Positions 14,474 to 20,186 of a stretch of DNA of 20,186 bases are shown piece after piece (within the stretch, counting starts at the first letter, position 1; the number at the start of each line of letters is the position of its first letter). This DNA is from an uncultured Ilumatobacter sp. (GTDB taxonomy: Bacteria > Actinomycetota > Acidimicrobiia > Acidimicrobiales > Ilumatobacteraceae): positions 1 through 20,186 of the forward strand of contig CALICC010000180.1 of the NCBI GenBank assembly GCA_938049325.1. The letters are read 5' to 3'. The position numbers and the translations under genes are program-made. The notes beneath the pieces are model-generated. The model saw only the letters and a list, made by a program, of their open reading frames with translations, was not told the origin of the DNA and searched no databases.

Positions 14474-15859
14474 GTGCTCGAACTCCAACTCGACCTCGAC
14501 ACACAGGTGCACACCGCCACCGGCGGTCGCCGCGCCGCGCTCGAACACGCGCTCCGCAGCGCTGTGCGATCCGGCCGACTCGACGTCGGCACCACCTTGC
14601 CGTCGACCCGAGCACTCGCGAGCGACCTCGGCCTGTCGCGATCGACCGTGGTTGCCGCGTACGAGCAACTGACAGCGGAGGGGTACCTCCGCTCCGAGCA
14701 CGGCCGCGCCACCCGCGTGGCGCGGGTGCCTGCCCTGGCACCTGCCGAGCCCGACGTCAACGTGATGGGTCCGATCCCGACCTATGACTTCCGACCAGGT
14801 GAACCCGACGCGAGCTCGTTTCCGCGGGCGGCCTGGCTTCGTTCGATGCGCCGCGTTCTGAGCGACGCACCCGACTCGGCATTCGGCTACGCGGACCCCC
14901 GCGGCGTCGTGGAGCTTCGAGCGGTGCTCGCGGACTACCTCGGACGAACCCGGTCGGTGTTGACGTCGCCCAGCGGCGTCAGGATCTACGGCGGTTTCGG
15001 ATCGGCGCTCGGATTCGTCGGCGAGACACTGCGACGACGCGGGGTCACGAAGATCGCCGTCGAGAGCCCCGCGTTCCCGATCCACGTCGACGCACTCCGG
15101 CTCACCGGTCTGACGACGGTGCCCATCTCGATCGATCGCGATGGGATCGTCGTCGACCGCCTCGACGCGCTCGATGTCGGCGCGGTGCTGGTCACGCCCG
15201 CCCACCAGTATCCGACGAGCGTCACGATGAGTTCGCAGCGTCGCAGCGAACTGGTCGAATGGGCGCGCCGCACCGATGCCTGGATCATCGAAGACGACTA
15301 CGACGGCGAGTTCCGATACGACCGGCGACCGATCGGAGCGCTGCAGGGGCTCGATCCCGAACGCGTCGTGTACGCCGGAACCGCGAGCAAGTCGATCGGC
15401 GCTGGCATGCGGCTGGGCTGGTTGGTCGTCCCGGACGGTTTGCAAGCCGACCTCTTCCGCGTGACGCAGGCCCGGGCGGGCGTGTCGGCAATCGACCAGC
15501 TGGCACTCGCCGACTTCATCGCGGGTGGGCACCTCGACCGTCACGTACGCCAGCGACGACTCAGCTACCAACGACGCAACGACCTCCTGCGCGCGATGCT
15601 CGAATCGGAAGCACCATGGCTCGACGTCACGCCCGCTGCGGCCGGTCTTCATCTCGCCGCGACGATCGCCGATGCGAACATCGACGAATCGCGTGTGCTC
15701 GACGCCGCTGACCGGGCGTCGGTTGGGCTCCTCGGCATGCGAACGCACCACGGCCACAGCGAGGCGCTGCCCGGGCTGGCCATCGGCTTCAGTCGCCCGA
15801 GCGAGCATGGTTTCGGCGAGGCACTCGACCGGCTGGCCGACGTGGTCCGATCGGTCTGA
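14474..15859 (+). CDS. MocR-family regulator (GntR helix-turn-helix + aminotransferase-like domain, PdxR/GabR type)
   Basis: A 461-residue regulator. Residues about 15-82 are a GntR winged helix: alpha-1 with LEHALRSAVRSGRL, LPSTRALASDLGLSRSTVV (42-60), wing GYLRSEHGRATRV (70-82). Residues about 105-461 form a fold-type-I aminotransferase-like domain that binds pyridoxal phosphate: GYADPRG (138-144), EDDYDGEFRY (273-282), and the Schiff-base Lys306 in AGTASKS. Such proteins sense PLP or an amino compound and switch PLP or amino-acid genes. GTG 14474 is the chosen start, from the -10 six bases upstream. It is divergent from the membrane-protein/SDR pair and shares direct repeats with it, so that pair is a likely target. 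No pdxST genes are next to it, so calling it PdxR proper is not supported. Confidence 0.9.
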   Translation: MLELQLDLDTQVHTATGGRRAALEHALRSAVRSGRLDVGTTLPSTRALASDLGLSRSTVVAAYEQLTAEGYLRSEHGRATRVARVPALAPAEPDVNVMGPIPTYDFRPGEPDASSFPRAAWLRSMRRVLSDAPDSAFGYADPRGVVELRAVLADYLGRTRSVLTSPSGVRIYGGFGSALGFVGETLRRRGVTKIAVESPAFPIHVDALRLTGLTTVPISIDRDGIVVDRLDALDVGAVLVTPAHQYPTSVTMSSQRRSELVEWARRTDAWIIEDDYDGEFRYDRRPIGALQGLDPERVVYAGTASKSIGAGMRLGWLVVPDGLQADLFRVTQARAGVSAIDQLALADFIAGGHLDRHVRQRRLSYQRRNDLLRAMLESEAPWLDVTPAAAGLHLAATIADANIDESRVLDAADRASVGLLGMRTHHGHSEALPGLAIGFSRPSEHGFGEALDRLADVVRSV

Positions 15860-15885
15860 TCGGCGCCACGAAACGACGAACCAAC

Positions 15886-16206
15886 CTACTGACTTCCGCC
15901 GAGGCGGTCAGGCAAGTGCGTCGTTCGCCCGCCGCGCACCTTGACCTCCGGCGGGTCACAGTCCCAGCATCCGTATTCGACGTGAATGCCCTGCACCGAC
16001 ATCTGGGTGCCACGGGACTTCTCGAGAATGACCTGCGGCAGGTGGTAGAGGTCGTCGCCCTCACACTTCGGGCACCGCGGCCTCGGATCGCGCTGCCAAC
16101 TCACCTTGCAGGCGCCGCAGGTGAGCTCGATCCGACCGTCGTCGAGCGGCGCGCCCTGGAGGTCGTCGTCGGTTTCGCACCGCGGACAGATGATCTCGAG
16201 CGCCAC
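15886..16206 (-). CDS. Small double zinc-ribbon protein
   Basis: A 106-residue protein starting with GTG at 16206, chosen from a TACAAT hexamer six bases upstream. It has eight cysteines in four C-x2-C knuckles: CPRC (7-10), CGAC (30-33), CPKC (45-48) and CWDC (80-83). The first two pairs can form one zinc ribbon and the last two a second one, the second with a longer insert that includes LPQVILEKSRGTQMSVQGIHVEYG (in parts, 56-79). Such proteins often bind nucleic acid or proteins, but no function can be assigned. It converges on the MocR-type gene with a 26-base gap in which no strong hairpin was seen. Confidence 0.75.
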   Translation of the reverse strand: MALEIICPRCETDDDLQGAPLDDGRIELTCGACKVSWQRDPRPRCPKCEGDDLYHLPQVILEKSRGTQMSVQGIHVEYGCWDCDPPEVKVRGGRTTHLPDRLGGSQ

Positions 16207-16212
16207 AGACCA

Positions 16213-16218
16213 ATTGTA
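16213..16218 (-). promoter_or_regulatory. -10 hexamer (TACAAT), leaderless start of the zinc-ribbon gene
   Basis: TACAAT is one mismatch from the consensus and ends exactly six bases before GTG 16206. No Shine-Dalgarno sequence is present. Confidence 0.6.
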
Positions 16219-16271
16219 CGTCGACCTGAACCGACGAAATCCCCGGCGTCTCTCGGGCGAACCTGTCAGCC

Positions 16272-16284
16272 TGAGCTCGGCTCA
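16272..16284. repeat. Short hairpin before a possible small ORF
   Basis: TGAGC-tcg-GCTCA, a 5-bp stem with a 3-base loop, lies directly before the AGGGAGA at 16287-16293. It may be incidental. Confidence 0.2.
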
Positions 16285-16298
16285 CCAGGGAGAACCAA

Positions 16299-16373
16299 AT
16301 GAAATCAGCACGCAGCATCCGATCGTGTGCGCGAACGGTCATCGTCCTCACCGGACGCACTCATGGGGCCTGA
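16299..16373 (+). CDS. Possible 24-residue small ORF, or remnant of a lost gene
   Basis: ATG 16299 follows AGGGAGA (16287-16293) with a 5-base gap, one of the best Shine-Dalgarno arrangements in the window. The frame runs 24 codons to TGA 16371-16373. The peptide begins M-K-S-A-R-S-I-R and has a short hydrophobic VIVLT stretch, like the beginning of a signal peptide, but it is too short to export anything. It lies alone in the 230-base gap between the zinc-ribbon start and the serine hydrolase stop, with no plus-strand gene downstream that it could lead. It may be a real small peptide, the broken head of a decayed exported protein, or chance. The rest of the gap, 16374-16436, shows nothing recognisable. 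Confidence 0.3.
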   Translation: MKSARSIRSCARTVIVLTGRTHGA

Positions 16374-16436
16374 CTTCGACCACGATCGTGTCCAACTCGA
16401 GAACCGCGGTCGTCGCCACGTCACTGCCCTGTCGGC

Positions 16437-17597
16437 TCAGAGGCAGCTGCGTACTGCCTCGTTCAGCCGAATGGTGCGCGGGTCACCTGCGATACCGCCC
16501 AGCATCTGATTCATCACGTAGCCGTACCCGACACCACTGTCAGGGTCGGCGTGACCCAGCGATCCGCCGGCGCCGGCATGCCCGAAACCGTTCGGTCCCA
16601 CCAGCGGCACGGTCTCGTTTTCGAGCATGAAGCCCATCCCGAAGCGGGTCTCGGCAACGAGGCACGCGTCAGGACCGCAACGTTCCTCAGCAGATGCAGC
16701 GCGCATCGTGTCCTCGCCGAGGATCCGTACGCCGTCGACCTCGCCGATGGTCGACGCGTACATCCGAGCGAGGCTCCGCGCGTTGGTGATGCCGTTCGCT
16801 GCGGGCCACTCCGTTGCATGCATCGACCGCGAGTTGAAGGGGTTGTTGTCCGGATCGAGCCCGAGCACAGCACCACTCATCGTCAGTGCCTTGAAACCGT
16901 TGGTTCCCGGGCCCATGATCGCCATCATCTGCTCGATCTCGGATGCATCCGCAGGCGGCGGCATCGAGGCGAGCGTGCTGACGCGATGTTCCTCCGACTC
17001 GGGCAACCCAATCCAGAAGTCAAGGCCGAGCGGGGCCGCAACTTCCTCGGCAAAGAAGCGCCCAACCGATCGCCCATCGACGCGGCGTACCAGCTCACCC
17101 GCAAGCCATCCGTACGTGTTGGCGTGATAGCCGTGAGCGGTCCCTGGTTCCCAGGCGGGTGCCTGCGCAGCCAGCGCGGCGACGATGGGATCCACGGCGA
17201 ACAGATCGTCGAGGGTGAGCGGCGCGTCAACCCAAGCGAGGCCCGCCTGATGGCTCATCATCTGACGCACCGTGACCGACTCTTTGCCTGCTGCAGCAAA
17301 CTCGGGCCAGTGCGACGCAACCGTGTCGTCGTAGGCGAGCGCGCCCCGCTCAACGAGCTTCGCCACGCAGATCGCCGCTGCACCCTTCGTGGTCGAGAAC
17401 ACCAGCTGAAGCGTTTCGTCAGTCCACGGACGTCCGGACGACTTGTCAGCGATACCGCCGAAGATGTCGACTGTCATCACGCCATCGACGTACAACGCAA
17501 ACCCGGCCCCGAGTTCGGGGAACTCCTCGAAGTTTTGCTTGAAGGCGTCGGCAACCGCACCGAAGCCATCGTCCACGTGTCCGTTGATCTCGACCAT
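16437..17597 (-). CDS. Serine hydrolase, beta-lactamase/class C esterase family
   Basis: A 386-residue protein. ATG 17597 is chosen because the family domain starts there and a TACCGT hexamer lies six bases upstream; the open frame continues further but only as non-homologous sequence. The catalytic set is visible: S-x-x-K as STTK (Ser68, Lys71), Y-x-N as YHAN (Tyr157, Asn160), and GHAGAGG (339-345) at the position of the KTG/HxG box. These serine enzymes include EstB-like esterases, D-aminopeptidases and penicillin-binding relatives. No signal peptide is present, so it is probably a cytoplasmic esterase or amide hydrolase rather than a secreted beta-lactamase. It follows the GNAT gene on the same strand with a 53-base gap. 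Confidence 0.9.
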   Translation of the reverse strand: MVEINGHVDDGFGAVADAFKQNFEEFPELGAGFALYVDGVMTVDIFGGIADKSSGRPWTDETLQLVFSTTKGAAAICVAKLVERGALAYDDTVASHWPEFAAAGKESVTVRQMMSHQAGLAWVDAPLTLDDLFAVDPIVAALAAQAPAWEPGTAHGYHANTYGWLAGELVRRVDGRSVGRFFAEEVAAPLGLDFWIGLPESEEHRVSTLASMPPPADASEIEQMMAIMGPGTNGFKALTMSGAVLGLDPDNNPFNSRSMHATEWPAANGITNARSLARMYASTIGEVDGVRILGEDTMRAASAEERCGPDACLVAETRFGMGFMLENETVPLVGPNGFGHAGAGGSLGHADPDSGVGYGYVMNQMLGGIAGDPRTIRLNEAVRSCL

Positions 17598-17603
17598 TTC
17601 GTG

Positions 17604-17609
17604 ACGGTA
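17604..17609 (-). promoter_or_regulatory. -10 hexamer (TACCGT), leaderless start of the serine hydrolase gene
   Basis: TACCGT lies exactly six bases before ATG 17597 on the minus strand and there is no Shine-Dalgarno sequence. It suggests a promoter separate from the upstream acetyltransferase gene. Confidence 0.5.
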
Positions 17610-17650
17610 GCCAAGCCGGCGCGCGCCATCGCCACCGGCACTCTCACGGC

Positions 17651-18481
17651 CTACGCGCGGAAGTTGCTGTACCCGGACGGCACCGAGGAGTAGCGGACAT
17701 AGCGCAAGGCATTGACCACGCGGCCATTCGGCAGCCGACGCCGATACGAGCCGACCATCTCGAGCCCTGCATTTTCGAGCACGCGCTGGCTCGCCTCGTT
17801 CGAGTCGGCACACTCAGCATGGATCGAGGGCACGCCTGCATCCAGCAGCGTTTTGACGAGAACAACAGCGGCATCTGAGGCGTACCCGTGACCGCGCCAC
17901 GCCTCGCCCAACCAGTACCCCATCATCCACGCGCCGTCAGGACCGGGTTCCGCTCCGATCTGGCCTGCGATCACGGTTCGTTCGGGTGAGCCGTCGAGCG
18001 GCGGCACCAGGATCACGAACTGCAGACCGCGCTCACCCTCGTCGACACGTGCATCGCGCTGCATCAGCTCTGGCTCGTTCCATCCCTGCTCCTCGATGAC
18101 CGTGGCATCGATCGTGAGGCGCAGGCCGGGCAGATCAGATTGCCGCACCGACCGCAGGTTCACGAGATCACCGGCAAACTCCGACGGCTTTCGCTTGGGT
18201 CGCATCGTCATGGCAACCAACGCCCCGATTCCGAGCGAGATCGGGATTCCGCTCAGTGACCGGAGCGACTTCTTTGCTCCGATCGCATCGACGCACGCTG
18301 ACGTGAACGCATCCAACCCTGGGCGGTTGATCGTGCCGCATCGAATCGACTCACCGGAAACGTCTGCTCGAACATACTGACGCGACATCGTCGACCACAT
18401 CGTGATGCCGAGTCCGATCGCCAATAGGGCAACTCCAGCAAGAAGTTGGCGCCGGTGTCTCCTCCACAGATTTCGCGCCAT
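17651..18481 (-). CDS. GNAT acetyltransferase with an N-terminal two-helix membrane module
   Basis: A 276-residue protein from ATG 18481. Residues 1-11 are basic, 12-28 form the first membrane helix, 29-75 an outside loop with Cys48 and Cys63 that could form a disulfide, and 77-92 the second helix, followed by a basic stretch (94-99). Residues about 103-268 are a GNAT domain of the RimJ/RimL-like kind: NLRSVRQSDLPGLRL (108-122), the acetyl-CoA loop GEAWRGHGYAS (192-202), and NEASQRVLENAGLEMVG (228-244). By this topology both ends are cytoplasmic, so the enzyme would be held at the inner face of the membrane. The membrane module resembles small actinobacterial two-helix proteins with a Cys pair. 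The start has no ribosome site or clear -10, so it is less certain. The substrate is unknown. Confidence 0.82.
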   Translation of the reverse strand: MARNLWRRHRRQLLAGVALLAIGLGITMWSTMSRQYVRADVSGESIRCGTINRPGLDAFTSACVDAIGAKKSLRSLSGIPISLGIGALVAMTMRPKRKPSEFAGDLVNLRSVRQSDLPGLRLTIDATVIEEQGWNEPELMQRDARVDEGERGLQFVILVPPLDGSPERTVIAGQIGAEPGPDGAWMMGYWLGEAWRGHGYASDAAVVLVKTLLDAGVPSIHAECADSNEASQRVLENAGLEMVGSYRRRLPNGRVVNALRYVRYSSVPSGYSNFRA

Positions 18482-18555
18482 GAGGTCGTATCGGGTCGAG
18501 TGAGCGACACCTGTAGCTGGTCGACGGGCGAAACGGATCACAATCACCCGATCGC

Positions 18556-18572
18556 CCCAGCCATAGGCTGGG
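18556..18572. repeat. Hairpin at the leuS promoter
   Basis: CCCAGCC-ata-GGCTGGG, a perfect 7-bp stem with a 3-base loop, lies in the 99-base divergent gap between the acetyltransferase and leuS. Its loop and right arm contain TAGGCT (18564-18569), a possible leuS -10 whose start site would fall about five bases before ATG 18581. It may be a regulator site or chance. No T-box fits in the gap. Confidence 0.35.
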
Positions 18573-18580
18573 CCGTTGCT

Positions 18581-20186
<1,606 letters not shown>

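Noticed and set aside
14447..15808. A 453-codon open frame on the minus strand opposite the MocR-type regulator
   Set aside because: The plus strand encodes a complete, motif-rich regulator. The antisense product has no recognisable motif and a low-complexity composition.
18482..18580. T-box or leader-peptide attenuator before leuS
   Set aside because: The gap is only 99 bases, no Leu-rich leader ORF or T-box core was seen, and the hairpin is small and overlaps the likely -10.

Overview
The window is high-GC bacterial DNA with dense genes, short gaps, GTG/TTG start options and many apparently leaderless promoters. It reads as an actinobacterium. The Tat-lipoprotein style, the free-standing FAAL, the 'LPRGRH' TetR type and the long LeuRS type suggest an Acidimicrobiia/Ilumatobacter-like genome; this placement is inference from gene style, not from a marker gene search. 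No rRNA, tRNA, CRISPR array, IS element or prophage was seen. No gap longer than 300 bases lacks a gene. The largest gaps are 16207-16436, 9709-9883, 10526-10673 and 7890-8007, and each is described below.

Region 1 (1-3877, plus) is a tightly coupled operon with stop/start overlaps at both joints. It holds the end of a Gfo/Idh/MocA oxidoreductase, then a second Gfo/Idh/MocA oxidoreductase fused in frame to a complete alpha/beta hydrolase, then an S51/class-I-amidotransferase-like protein fused to what looks like the C-terminal helical part of cysteinyl-tRNA synthetase. This is the most unusual part of the window.

Region 2 (10525-3917, minus) is a peptide-type ABC importer. The order is a TetR regulator, a Tat-exported lipoprotein solute-binding protein, a DppB-like permease, a DppC-like permease, and one polypeptide carrying both DppD- and DppF-like ATPases. 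Two perfect hairpins separate the binding-protein gene from the permeases and probably set its higher expression. The operon converges on Region 1, with a small hairpin between them.

Region 3 (10674-14389) has a plus-strand TetR regulator that converges, with an 11-bp overlap, on a minus-strand fatty-acyl-AMP ligase. Upstream of the ligase on the minus strand are an SDR-type nucleotide-sugar-epimerase-like protein and a four-helix membrane protein, which overlap by 4 bases.

Region 4 (14390-18481) holds a MocR/PdxR-type regulator, divergent from the membrane protein/SDR pair across a short shared promoter with direct repeats. It also holds a small eight-cysteine zinc-ribbon protein, a gap with one possible 24-codon ORF, a serine beta-lactamase-family hydrolase, and a GNAT acetyltransferase with an N-terminal two-helix membrane module.

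Region 5 (18581 to the end, plus) is the first part of leucyl-tRNA synthetase, which runs off the window.

A recurring regulatory feature is a TANNNT -10 hexamer placed 5 to 9 bases (usually exactly 6) before the chosen start codon of at least seven genes. This implies leaderless mRNAs and was used to decide several starts.
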